DNA from: Rachycentron canadum
Taxonomy: Eukaryota; Chordata; Actinopteri; Carangiformes; Rachycentridae
Reading direction: 5' to 3'
Assembly (NCBI GenBank): GCA_038496675.1
Contig: CM076659.1
Span: 17,586,893 to 17,650,892, forward strand
Length of the DNA stretch: 64,000 bases
This document shows positions 46,804 through 57,924 of this stretch, piece after piece. The translations under genes were made by a program, and so were the position numbers. Positions within the stretch are counted from its first letter, which is position 1. Each line of letters starts with the position of its first letter. The notes under the pieces were generated by a model that was given only the letters and a program-made list of their open reading frames with translations, did no database searches and had not been told where the DNA came from.

Positions 46804-49435
46804 TTGGTCTGACTATATTTAGTCCCCAGTGACAAATATGATGCAAAAGAAAGCTAAGGAGAAGGTGAATCCTGGTAAATCTATTATTGATATGTGTTCA
46901 GTCCCAGCAGCATGTTGTGCAACAGAGTATCCAGATTGTTCCCTCCTTTATTCATACCCATCAGAGGGATGGCAGGTTATTGGAGGGAATGGGGCGGACG
47001 AAGAAGACACAGAGCACAGATGTTGGCGCAGCTGCAGCGCAGAGGAGATGCTCAGGTTAACGGCTAGCACTAGACGTGCACAGACTGTATGAGAGGGACG
47101 CTGGGGTGCTAGCTGTAGAGCTAACTCATCCACCTGACTGATTTAGAGGTCGTAGCAGAGGTCAAATCTGCCTGTGCAGTAAGCAAAGGAAACAGTGGCA
47201 GAGAAATGCAGAACTATGGGAAAAGTAGATGCTAAGAAACTAATAACATGAAACCAAGTGTATGGAAAATATCCTTCAAAAATGAAGTTAAATTAGAGGC
47301 ATTTAGAGCTCCACTAAATATGCCTTCATGTATAATCCCATATCCTCATCATTTGCAGTTCTCTATACTGCTATAGTCACCTCTCCAAAAGAAATTTATG
47401 AGTCAATCACAAATCAAATCACTTAAAAGTAGCATTTTGTCTACTGTCTTTCTAGTATCTACTATACGTTTTGCCTCTTTCCTCACTTTGTTTCACTTTT
47501 ACACCAGTGAGTGTTGTTGTGTGCACACAGGGCAAAGCTTTACTGGATTTCTGGGATGTTTTTCTCATATTACTCTCATATTGGCAGTGGAAGCATCAAA
47601 CATGCAGAGATGTCCAATGCAGCTATAAAAACTGAATTATCCCCAACATTATCTACTCACAAAACAATTTAAGACTATTTCTGTGTAGATTAAAACATTT
47701 ATTTAACTGATTTAAAGTATTATAGTACTTCCTCCCTCTTCTCCTAAAAATCCCACTTGGTTTTCAAAAGTCCAGAGATGTCTGAATCTGTAGAGCTAAT
47801 GGTCGCGGGCAATAGGTCCTGCAGTGCAGCACTTTAATAGACTCCAGCAGAAGCTTTGGCAGAAAGTCGAGCCAAGGCCGGGAATGAAACTGAGCCTGTC
47901 AACATTGGCAGAGGCACAAACAACCCACAGAAAAACTGTATCACCACACAAAACGTGGAGACAAATCCATTCATTCTGCCTCCCTACAACAGCAACTCCA
48001 AACACTGGCTCCACAATGACATTGTTTTAATTTGATGACTCTCTCTCAGTCTGCTTCTCTGTTTTCCTGTGAAAACATCCTCATTATCTGACCACACGAG
48101 CAAGGTGATGGCGAATAATGGTGCTTTGTCAAAACTGATCCATGCCCAAGGTATGGACTGACAATAGAGGATCTCAGTGTCTCGTCTTTATAAAGCCACA
48201 CAGCTGTTCCCCCTCCCCTCCGTACACAATCAAACCTCTGCCATTCAGTGCCACAAACCAATAAACACTGCCTTTGTTTTAGCTTGACACCATTGTTTCG
48301 TCTTCATAAAGATTTCTCTTCTTTGGCACAGACACTTTTTTGTTTTGTTTCTAACCAAGCTGTGAAGTTCTTCTCTGTTTGTTTGAACAATGACACTCAC
48401 TCATATTTGAATTTTTTCCCTCTTCCTTGTGCCCTGATCCACATGTACCCCCTCATGGAAAGTGCTCGGTGACTAAAAATGCAACTTCAAACTGAAACTA
48501 AAACTACACAGTGATTTTCTAAGAACAACTGTTCTACTTCACTGCTACTATTAAATAACCTCATTAAAGGTATAAAAACTCAAACAGCCTCTGGGTCTAA
48601 AAGTTAAGTCTCAGTGAGGCAGCTACAGAAATTATGCCCAGTGGCATCACAACTAAATGGCTGCAGGAGAGACATACTCATTTTCACAATACAGAAATAA
48701 CACAGGAATCCTAAGATTGAGCCCTTTTTAACAGATGTTGGCCGTGTCTCTATTGACTCTGTGCACACACTGTTGTCAGCAGCCTAATAAATGGATAATT
48801 TTAAACTGTAATCTGTTTCATCCTTTGGTATAAAAGCCAAGGTTAGACACTGAGAGAGATGCAGAAGATACCAGACACTTTAAACTGACCTCAAACCCAT
48901 GTTTTGGCTCGGCATGAACACACACACACAGAGAGAGAGAGCAGGAGAAAGGGAGAGACACACCCGTGAAATAAGCCGCACACAACAGATACAAAGACAA
49001 TAAAAATAGATTAAACATAAAATGCTTCCATATGTTAAATACTGTGTAAAATACTTGCAGAAATGTTCTCTAAGGCTGAAGCAGCAGTTTACTGAACTGC
49101 TTTGCAGCACCCCCTGTTGACAATCTTTTTTCCCACATTTCCCCTCTATTTCTGTGTAATTATCTATAATTGTCCATAACAACATTATTTCATTTCAATT
49201 TTCCTGCTATAAATATAAAAAAAAAAAAAACACACACACACTTATATAGATTAGACCACACAGCAAAAAAAATGGGATACAACAAAGGAAAAAGGAAGGA
49301 TGTATATTACATGATAGTGAATTGTAGTAAATATAAATAAACTGATAAATTGAGCAATAAAACCTAAAGACGTTACACTCAAGAGTTTAAGAATCTGTCA
49401 GTCCCTTTAAAATCCACCAAAGTGTGGATTACAGC
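46804..49435. other. Intergenic spacer
   Basis: Unique sequence; a moderately CpG-containing stretch at 46985-47140 and another at 47795-48010 show no coding or motif evidence strong enough to call. An A run with CACA lies at 49218-49241. Confidence 0.5.
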
Positions 49436-49700
49436 TTTAAATGACCTCAGCTGAGTCGCCGCCACTCGTCATCCCTCCCTGCCTGCATCTCCTCCTGCTC
49501 CTCTCGCTCTCTCCTCCTCTCTTTGGAGCAGTGTCGTCCCCCGTCATCTTCAGGTCATAATGTAACATGACACCGGCGGTTGCAACAAGGCCGGCCGGCC
49601 AACCCGAGCGTTTAAGACCAATGAATATCATTTGCTCCCGGTAGGTTCCCTGGCGCTTCAGACGCTACCACCGCCAGACTGAATCAGCATTTGCGCCTGT
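49436..49700. promoter_or_regulatory. Candidate regulatory block, CpG-rich, with GGCCGGCCGGCC
   Basis: After a CTCC-rich start, the block has TTCAGGTCATAATG, ACACCGGCGGTTGC, GGCCGGCCGGCC at 49589-49600, AGACCAATGAATATC and CCGGTAGG. It is the most CpG-dense unique stretch in the distal flank. No transcript evidence. Confidence 0.3.
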
Positions 49701-49714
49701 CATGTCTCTGATGT

Positions 49715-49940
49715 GATGGAACACACACGGACACACACATATAGAGACACACAACAGTCCAAAAACAACCCCCCCCAACCCCACACACACACACAAACAC
49801 ACTGTCTAGGCACACACACAGAGCCACACCACAGCCTGCAATGTGCACAAACACTTTCAAAAAGAGGCTCAGTTCAGAAGATGCATCAACACACGCTGCT
49901 ATATACACATACACACACACACACAAACACACACACAGGA
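49715..49940. repeat. CACA-rich degenerate tract
   Basis: Interrupted CA repeats with ACACAGAG and CCCCCCAACCCC interruptions; frames on both strands are artefacts. Confidence 0.9.
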
Positions 49941-50059
49941 TATTGTCAGCCTCGAGAGACCACTTTGTTGTTTCTGATGCTTCTGTCGTCCTCAATACAC
50001 TTCACGCTGCTCTTACAAATCCAGAGATTTCTCACATCTCACACTTCTTATGCCCTTTT

Positions 50060-50350
50060 TTAAAAAACCAATAGCTTTCAAGGGTTATCACCATGCAAAC
50101 CACATTAGGACCCTTTACAGGTGAAAGCAGCCTTGGTGAGATCCCCTCCCTCATTAGGGGGATTAAAGACGGGGCTGCCCCTCTCTTGGGTTAGAATCAG
50201 CCACAATAACCCCCTCGCCTCTCACCTCAGCTCTGGTTTCCTGGCTTAGACTGCTGTTTAAATTCCCTCCTGCCCCTGAAAATGTCCTCCCTGGGGATCC
50301 CCGGGGCTTTGATCAGCCGCCCCCAATGGATGCACCCATCCACCTCGATA
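50060..50350. promoter_or_regulatory. Candidate regulatory block with TCF/LEF- and kappaB-like sites
   Basis: Unique block with AAGGGTTATCACCATGC, CCCTCATTAGGGGGATTAAAG, ACAATAACCCCC, the palindrome GGGGATCCCC at 50293-50302 (fits GGGRNWYYCC) and CTTTGATC at 50307-50314 (TCF/LEF). The sites adjoin within 22 bp. Motif matches alone are weak evidence. Confidence 0.35.
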
Positions 50351-50549
50351 CACACCCCTAACCCCACCCACCCTACCACTGGGGGGAATAAGAGGGCTGA
50401 AGGAGGTCAGGGGTAGACCGGCTGGAGATAAGAGAGAGGAGGCAAAGAATGAAAGGGGAAGGAGGTCTTGTAAAGATCAACTGGATTTGGGTTAAGGGGT
50501 GGAAAAGTGGAAGGGTGGGATAATGAACCCCACTAATACCATCTCTCCA

Positions 50550-50588
50550 CACACACACACACACACATACACACACACACACACACAC
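50550..50588. repeat. (CA)n microsatellite
   Basis: About 19 CA units with one CATA interruption. Confidence 0.96.
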
Positions 50589-50689
50589 ATATTTAAATAG
50601 CCTAATTACCTGCCTGATATGCTGCAATGACAGCACCTGCACTGAGGGGTCAAGGCATGGGTCTGGGATGTGCTAACAACCTTGTTAAG

Positions 50690-50965
50690 GGATACTTCAT
50701 GTTAATGAGATCTTATCATGTTGCGTATTTAGTTTCATGCTAATGGGATGGCATGTGATCTTAAGAGATCACTAGTAATTCACAGACCAGGCAATCTTTT
50801 CATCTTGAAAGTAGTGCTCCACTGGACGCTGGCTTCACAAGTCGGGTCGTGGGTATCAATCTTACACGACTGAATGTATACCACATGCATTCATGCATAG
50901 TAATAATAATCACTATTTGACATGCAAGCCTGTGAGAGGCTCATTTGCATTGGCAAAGGAAAAAT
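50690..50965. promoter_or_regulatory. Candidate regulatory block
   Basis: The block carries ATGTTAATGAGATC, TTTCATGCTAATGGGATGGC, GATCACTAGTAATTCAC, a CpG-bearing GTCGGGTCGTGGG, GTAATAATAATCAC and CATTTGCATTGGC. Non-repetitive; homeodomain-type cores predominate. Confidence 0.35.
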
Positions 50966-51439
50966 GTGGGCACATGAAAACTCACATTACAACTCTGAGC
51001 TCTAATAATTCAATGGTTGGAGCCACAAGCTTCTTTTCCCTAGAAAGTCAGAGTGACTTAGCCTGTTAGGATTTCCACACTCAAGACCCTGGTTTGAGTT
51101 CCTTACCTGTATATTTAACCGTGTCTTTTAATTTAAACCAGTCCTCTCCACCCAGGAAATCATACAACAGCTTTCCTGTACAGTAAATGTACTGTGTATA
51201 TGCAAGAGATCTATTCCAAGACATCCAAGATATCAAAGCAGATCAGTGAGATAGAGGAGCTTCCAAACTGCTATCTCATCAAATTAACGTTTATTGAGAT
51301 AAAATGATGCACCGATAAAAATGGGAGTGTGTGACAAGAGCAAAGAAAATCCTTGTCTCACTTCAAGAAAGAAAAGCAAAGCTGCCCCGAGGCCCAAAGC
51401 CGTGACCAAATACAAAGTTTTCAAAAGAAGTGATGAAGT

Positions 51440-51645
51440 ATATTGTGGAGAATTCGGGGAAAAGAAAAGACAAGGAGCCAGTGTCATTTGGTAAAAGAGC
51501 ATTGCAGCCAAAATATTTCCCCTTCCCTATAAAATGGCAGGTGAGCCAATTGAGACTGAATTATGTTGCACATATAGGTCGGGAATATGCACATAAAGCT
51601 CTGAAATGTGGAGAGAGCTCAGGCACTTTCTGCTCTTCAGTCTAA
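51440..51645. promoter_or_regulatory. Candidate regulatory block
   Basis: Unique block with GTGTCATTTGG, CCTATAAAATGGCAGG, GAGCCAATTGAGACTG, AATTATGTTGCAC and ATAGGTCGGGAATATGC. Weakest of the listed blocks. Confidence 0.2.
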
Positions 51646-51830
51646 CCTTATTATTCATTTATTCTCTATTACAATACAACCTCATGAATAATGATACAGC
51701 GCAGCAGTCTATACTAACTACTTAATCTCTCTCATAAGCATAACTTATCTTTGCACCGACTAGGAATCACTTCATCTGAAGAAATGCTCTATTTCCTGGA
51801 CACATTTTACACATTGTTGCTGGGCACACT

Positions 51831-52140
51831 TTAAAGGAATAGTTAAGCGAGTGAGCATATTTTATTTTTGGAAAAAAAATGGTTATTTGCTTTCCAGTAG
51901 AGAGTTAGACAAGAGGGACTGGTTCATGACCCTGCCGTAAAAATGACAAATTGATGTTTTTAGATTTTGGTTTTTGTGCAGTAAGCAGGAAAATACAGCA
52001 TGTTAATTCATGAGCTGGTAGGCGGAGTTTAGAGCCACTGGACAGAACTTGGCTAGTTTCCACCGACTCCATCTTTAACAGAGATATGAGAGTGGAATCA
52101 ATTTTCTCATCAAACTCTCTGAACAAAAAAGACAAATAAG
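51831..52140. repeat. Acanthomorph non-autonomous repeat with inverted ends
   Basis: The left end reads AAAGGAATAGTT, then TTATTTGCTTTCC and GAGAGTTAGACAAGAGG. The middle reads AATTGATGTTTTTAGATTTTGG, GAGCTGGTAGGCGGAG and GGACAGAACTTGGCTAG. The right end reads ATGAGAGTGGAATC, TTTTCTCATCAAACTCTC and GACAAATAAG, the reverse complement of the left end pattern. This order matches an abundant percomorph repeat recognised from memory. Class (MITE-like) is uncertain. Confidence 0.75.
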
Positions 52141-53340
52141 ATTTATAAAACTGCTGAGGAGTTGACAGGTGCTGGCACATTTAAAGATGCTGTTGCTTTG
52201 TGGGTAAATGATTCTCCAAAGCATCACATCTATGATGCACGTTTGAGTGGACTCACTCAAGATGCCGTTGCAGCATCCTGAAACAGCTTCTTCTACTCCA
52301 GTCTCTGTCACAAGTGCATCCAAACCACTTGTCAAACAAACCCAACTGGGGTCATCCTCCGCTGTAAGTGGGCACCTGCACTTAGTGTGGCCAAGTATTA
52401 ACCTTCTGCCTTTGATGCTAAGTGCTCATTAAGGTCCTTGAGATCAATTCATTTTCGAATGCCAGCCATGTGCATTCAAACACAGGAATATGGCCCACAT
52501 ATCATGACATCGAGATAGATGAGTCAACTTAACCTATCTCATTCCTCCAGCTTTGACGATGATGCCTCACTAAACAGCTCTAAACAAACTCTCTCAAAGC
52601 CCTGATGAATAAGTGAAGGGATAAAAGCTACATCGATACCATTCCAACGCATTAACGTGCCAAATAAATAAATAAGTGGTGATGTTGCGGGAGGTGGAGC
52701 GGGACCATGGGTGGGGGGGCAGCGTTGCGCATTCTTTTGTACATTGAATCTATCTTATCGGAGCGTGTAAAAATAGCTTGACAGAGGCTAATTGTGCTCA
52801 TTGCTGAATAATGGATCACAGCGGAGAGGGCCTTCCTGGAACTGGGGCGGGCACGACTGTTCCCTGCTGAACCTAAGGGTTCCTCTGCCTGTTTTTGCCT
52901 TCAGGTAAAAAATCTGCCACAACCCCTCCCCTTCCCTACCTCCCCGAGCCCAGCCCATCCTAACCCTCTTCTCCTCCTCCTTTCTCCTGTTTCTCCTCAT
53001 CTTCATCTACCTCTGTCTTTCGTTTCCCTCTGTCTTGTTTATGGGTGTCCGAGAGTTTTTGAATGTTAGAGCCAAATAGGAACTGAAGACCTAAAACTTT
53101 TTTTTAAAAAGAGGGGGGGCAACTGAGACAATGATGAACCTCTTGAATTTGGCTTAATTTGCAAAATTAAACATGTGATTAATATTAAATATATTAAACA
53201 AACAATTTTTTTTCAACTTTGAATTTTTGGATTGTAATTGAAAAATTACAAACTAATGGGACACCTCTAAAATTATAATGCATTAAAAACTTCTCCTTTT
53301 TTTAAATTTCACAAAAGTACCTTTGCATCATTTCCATCAC
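52141..53340. other. Intergenic spacer
   Basis: Unique sequence. ATTA/ATTAACGTGCC-type cores and retained CpGs at 52425-52720 hint at further regulatory sequence but no clear block. CT-rich at 52920-53030. No gene. Confidence 0.5.
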
Positions 53341-54365
53341 ACCAATGCAGGTATGATAGATAGATATATAAAAGATATATAAAAATTCAGACGATACACA
53401 TGGGCTCAGACTTTTGGACCCCACTTTACAACAGATATACAGCATTTTTGTACATGTGTGGAAGTTACCCTTTCCCAATATTGGTGATGTTCAGGCCCAA
53501 GTCAGATTCTTGTGCTTAAGACAACGGAACAACAATTAAATTCAAAAGTTGTGGTTTCCCCTAAACCCTGACAGCAACAGAAATAAAAGGAAAACTAATC
53601 CTCTTACTCTGCACCACCCACAAGTGGAGAATAAGGCTTTGTTGGTAAATACCCGTATCAAGTTCGTTGCTTCACGTCTAATATGGCATCAAAGTTGTCG
53701 TCCATGTGACTGGGGAAAGTTGAAAGCGTGAGGTTGCAACTTTGCATAAATGTCTTAGCCGCTATCGTCTCATCAGGGGAATGTGTGCAGCTGATGGAAG
53801 ACTGCTTACACTCATTCTCCTCAACAACTAAAGGCTTGTTAAAAACTGCTTTTCCCCTATCTGTCGTTTGAAATGTGTGTGCAGCTAATGAATCATGTTC
53901 TTTGGGAAGTTAAAAGTCTTTGTTGTTGGTGTCAAAGAAAGAAAATGTAGTTGTTATATTTCCACTTGATCTTGAAGACTGACATTGTCCTTTCCAGCCT
54001 AAGTACGTTTCATCTTGTTCTGGAAAGCTGCTCAAAATCAATCGAAACGTCTCTGTATTCATGAAAAGCTGACATTTTACACATGTGACGCCAAAAAAAA
54101 AAAAAAAAAAAAACAGAACTGTATATTTTGCACAACGATGTAGCCTCTGAGGAACTGTAGATAACAGCTGTGATAATCACACTGACAGACATAACATTGC
54201 TTAGACAGATAACTTTATCTTTCATTACTCAGATTTTACACTCTTTTCAGAATTAATCAAGATTAACATCTCCGATCTTTGTTGAGTCGTGTATATCAAT
54301 GTCTCTTAATTGAAGAAAAATATTAAAAGAAGCTTTGGATAAAATGCCAGCTGGGTCCACTACTT

Positions 54366-54370
<5 letters not shown>
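53341..54370. other. Intergenic spacer
   Basis: Unique sequence, with a 21-base A run at 54093-54113. No gene recognised. Confidence 0.5.

Positions 54371-54449
<79 letters not shown>
54371..54449. repeat. (TG)39 microsatellite
   Basis: An uninterrupted 79-bp TG tract. Confidence 0.98.
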
Positions 54450-54452
<3 letters not shown>

Positions 54453-55719
54453 TAATGTACACATTTTCATGTGCATGCTGGCTCCTATACTTGAAGTATA
54501 AATCTATTAATTTTTCCACTGATAATTACAGAGCTCAGTGTCTCTCATCCAGCTGTCCCAAACATAATTTGTGTCAACTGATACCGTTGCAGGTTGTGTT
54601 TTGATGTCAGAACAACAAATTCAATTGCTTAGAGAAATAATGCATTCATTCGGATTATGCATTCATTTAGGATGTGAAATGATTGCTGTTCATTTTTCTC
54701 TCTATCTATAAGACATTTATTTATTTAACAATATTAAGGCCATTCAGAAAAAACTTAATTACCCTGCAAGTCAATCCACCAGTGTACTGTATAGGATTTA
54801 TCATATAATAGTCATTTGAGACCCATTAAACTATATATTTCAGAAGTAAATACATTTTATTTAACAAACTGTAAAATGGAAAAAACATAAACTGTATAAA
54901 ATGTATTAGAATAAACAACAATATTATGGTATAAAGATGGAGCCTTCTCTGTCATTGTTAACTGAGTTAAATAAAAATGTATCTATAATACATTTAAAAT
55001 AACAAAAAAAAGAAAATATATCAGAAAAATTGGCACCACACAAGCTTTCAGCATCAAGACTCTGTTGCATTTTCCACTTTGTTTTGCTCTTATGCTCATT
55101 ACACAAGCTACTGTCCAGCCAGGGCTGGTCAGTTGTCCATTTGTCCATAAGGCCTGATGGGAGAGCAGACCACTCTTATCAATATTTCATATAATCATAT
55201 GATGTTGTGTTTGGTCAATCTGCCTTTTATGGTCTCATGCTATCTTAAGCTGAAGCCGTCAGTACTTAGGGCCGCAGAGGAAATCAATGGGCAGGATAAC
55301 ATCAGTGGCCTGCTGGTTACTGTAAGTTCTGCATGACTATGTTAACATTTCCTGTAATGTTGACATCACAATGTTGTTATGACCCACTGAGGGAGAATTT
55401 TACATAAAGCAATATGTCTTTAATGGTACCCATGTGAGTATAGAACCTCTTAATGTTTGGCGAAAGAAAAGATCTCTCTGTCTTCTATTCTACATTTACA
55501 TCTAATAATCTACATCATTATTTTTCTATTTTATTGTAAAAATGTAAATTGCATTTGTGTTTGTACACTGCCTTTATGTGAGTCACTTTAAAGTGTGCAT
55601 AGTTTACTATAGGTTATTTTACAAAATTTCAAAAGAGGAAAAAACCCAAAGTCTTTCCCATATAAGTGACATGAGCTGTTTGGGTTGCCATCAATGCATC
55701 TTAATGCTACCTGACATTT
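54450..55719. other. Intergenic spacer
   Basis: AT-rich unique sequence; nothing recognised. Confidence 0.55.
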
Positions 55720-55930
55720 CCGAACTGTTTTAATATTCCAATATTTTGATCAACGGCTCGTAATGCAGGCTGTATGAATAATTTCAGCGCATTTGGTGGA
55801 GGCCTGATTATTTGAAACAAGTTCTGTTCTGGGCTTGCGGGAAGCCGGTGAATCCAAAAACACCATTAGCCAGGTGGTATCCCATGAATTAAAAATAGCC
55901 GAACACGCTTTTCCAGTCAGGCTGCTTCAC
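55720..55930. promoter_or_regulatory. Candidate regulatory block at the second gap
   Basis: Unique block with TTTTGATCAACGG, GGCTCGTAATGCAGG, GTATGAATAATTTCAGCGC, CTGATTATTTG, AACACCATTAGCC and CATGAATTAAAAATAGCC. It ends at a C13 run and the gap, so its right side may be missing. Confidence 0.35.
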
Positions 55931-55944
55931 TGTCCCCCCCCCCC

Positions 55945-55955
55945 CTGTCTCTTAT
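55945..55955. other. Probable residual Tn5/Nextera adapter at gap edge
   Basis: CTGTCTCTTAT, the first 11 bases of the Tn5 mosaic-end read-through sequence, directly abuts the N run. An exact 11-base match at a gap edge has about a 1 in 4 million chance. These bases are likely not genomic. Confidence 0.8.
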
Positions 55956-56314
55956 NNNNNNNNNNNNNNNNNNNNNNNNNNNNNNNNNNNNNNNNNNNNN
56001 NNNNNNNNNNNNNNNNNNNNNNNNNNNNNNNNNNNNNNNNNNNNNNNNNNNNNNNNNNNNNNNNNNNNNNNNNNNNNNNNNNNNNNNNNNNNNNNNNNNN
56101 NNNNNNNNNNNNNNNNNNNNNNNNNNNNNNNNNNNNNNNNNNNNNNNNNNNNNNNNNNNNNNNNNNNNNNNNNNNNNNNNNNNNNNNNNNNNNNNNNNNN
56201 NNNNNNNNNNNNNNNNNNNNNNNNNNNNNNNNNNNNNNNNNNNNNNNNNNNNNNNNNNNNNNNNNNNNNNNNNNNNNNNNNNNNNNNNNNNNNNNNNNNN
56301 NNNNNNNNNNNNNN
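55956..56314. other. Assembly gap (359 N)
   Basis: A run of N with C-rich flanks on both sides (a C run on the left, CCACCCCC on the right). Confidence 0.99.
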
Positions 56315-57460
56315 CCACCCCCTTCTCACAAACCCACCTCCTTCCACCCCACCACAACTTATCTCCACCCCCGACTCTACACAGCAGACAGTGTTTCGTG
56401 ACAGAAGGCCGCCTTCTCTCCAACCTGATGAAGAAATCTTCTGGAATGAAAAAGAGAGAGAGAGAGACAGAGAAAGAGAGAGAGGATCTGCCAACTGATC
56501 TGGACACTGATACATGACCCACATACCCTCTCACTCGCCCCATCCCTCCCTCGCCTGGTACGACTGTCATCTAAGGATGTTTTCACAATGTTTTACCATC
56601 CAATTTTTTTATGGAGTGTACTTCAGGGACGTGTGAATTAGATGGCAAACGGGGAGAAAATGTGGCAGAGACACCTCAGCGGAGCTGCGTTAGCAAGTTG
56701 TCACAAAGCCTGAGACAATGCATGTACCCACCACCACTGCAGCCGCTCCATAAAAGGTTGAATTAACATTGAGGTTAGCCTCAACTCAATTCACATCAAC
56801 TGGTTCCTGCCGCCAAGGACTCGAGGACTTTTTCTAATAACACATCCCCATTTAAACCCTGTGGCAGGATTCACCTCTGATTTATGTTACATAGGTGGCC
56901 TTCCATCCCAATGAGCAGCATGTAAGGGAGATATGAAAGAAGACAAAGTAATTGCAAGGATGACAGCTGGAGGAAAGGAAGTGGAGAAAAGAGAACAAAG
57001 ATACAGCCAGGATAAGAAAGGAAAAGAAAGAGAAAGGAAGTAAACAAGCACCAGAATCAGAAGAATGAAGATGAAAGTTAATACAGATGAATGGGGTTGG
57101 GTGGAGGGATGAAAATAAAAGACGGCCCAAATACAGGAAGGAAAGGTGACAGCAGGAAAAATAGACGATGAAAGGAAAGAAAAGGGAAGATGAAGTCGGC
57201 ACAAAAAATTTAAAGACATCAAGAAAAAAAGTGTGGGCAACACAGGACACAGCTGAGAAGCAGTAGGACTAAAATAGAAGAAAAGAGAAATGAAGAGATA
57301 GAGCACTGATGCGCCACCATAATGCAGGACCCTCCCAACAACACCCTGCATGCTCATCGCTGTCTGCTGTATATTTAATAGCCACTCCATCATTCTGCCT
57401 CCTTTCCCCTCTCTCTCTCTCTCTCTCTCCATCCCTCTGTCATTCCCTGATCATCCACGA
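56315..57460. other. Intergenic spacer
   Basis: A GA-rich run at 56451-56483 and a long purine-rich tract at 56930-57300. Unique sequence at 56630-56870 has scattered CpGs but no strong motif cluster. A (CT)n run lies at 57409-57429. No gene. Confidence 0.5.
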
Positions 57461-57464
57461 CTTG

Positions 57465-57745
57465 CCCAAGCAGATGGAGATTGTAAGGCTCGGTGGCACA
57501 TTCCAGCATCACAATCTGTCTCCGTGTGCCGCGCTCCAATCCAGGGGAAAGGGCCGTAGTATTTCCTACATTGTGCGCCACATATGTGGCGCCTTAGCTT
57601 GTGCCCGTGTCAGGGAAATGAAAATCAGCGGAACGGCTTGGAGTGGCAGCATGTCAACAGAGACAGACAGAGGGAGATAGGAAAATAATTGTTGGGGAAT
57701 TAATCAGTTGGGAATGCTTTTCCCTTATGCCATCCTGCGTGGGTG
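57465..57745. promoter_or_regulatory. Candidate regulatory block with an 18-bp perfect palindrome
   Basis: A CpG-retaining unique block holds GTAAGGCTCGGTGGCAC, TCCGTGTGCCGCGC, the palindrome GCGCCACATATGTGGCGC at 57575-57592, GAAAATCAGCGGAACGG and AATAATTGTTGGGGAATTAATCAG. The palindrome centres on the E-box CATATG. The palindrome is directly visible; regulatory function is inferred. Confidence 0.4.
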
Positions 57746-57905
57746 AGAGTAACTGCAATACAGGCCAAATGGAGACTTAAATTTACACCATTACAAACAT
57801 GTTTATCTTTATCCCTGTGCTCTGTGGTGTGGGGGTAAAGTCTGTGTGATGCCAGTTCAAAGCATTGTCGCATTTAACCGTGTCACAAACTTATCTCCCT
57901 CAGGC

Positions 57906-57924
57906 TTTTTTTTTTTTTTTTTTT
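57906..57924. repeat. T19 homopolymer
   Basis: An uninterrupted run of 19 T. Confidence 0.97.

Noticed and set aside
51050..51115. tRNA-like or tRNA-derived SINE (GGTTTGAGTTCC resembling a B box)
   Set aside because: Only a weak B-box-like match; no acceptor stem or clear A box, so neither a tRNA nor a SINE can be supported.
55835..56570. Long frames across the second N run
   Set aside because: Same gap artefact.
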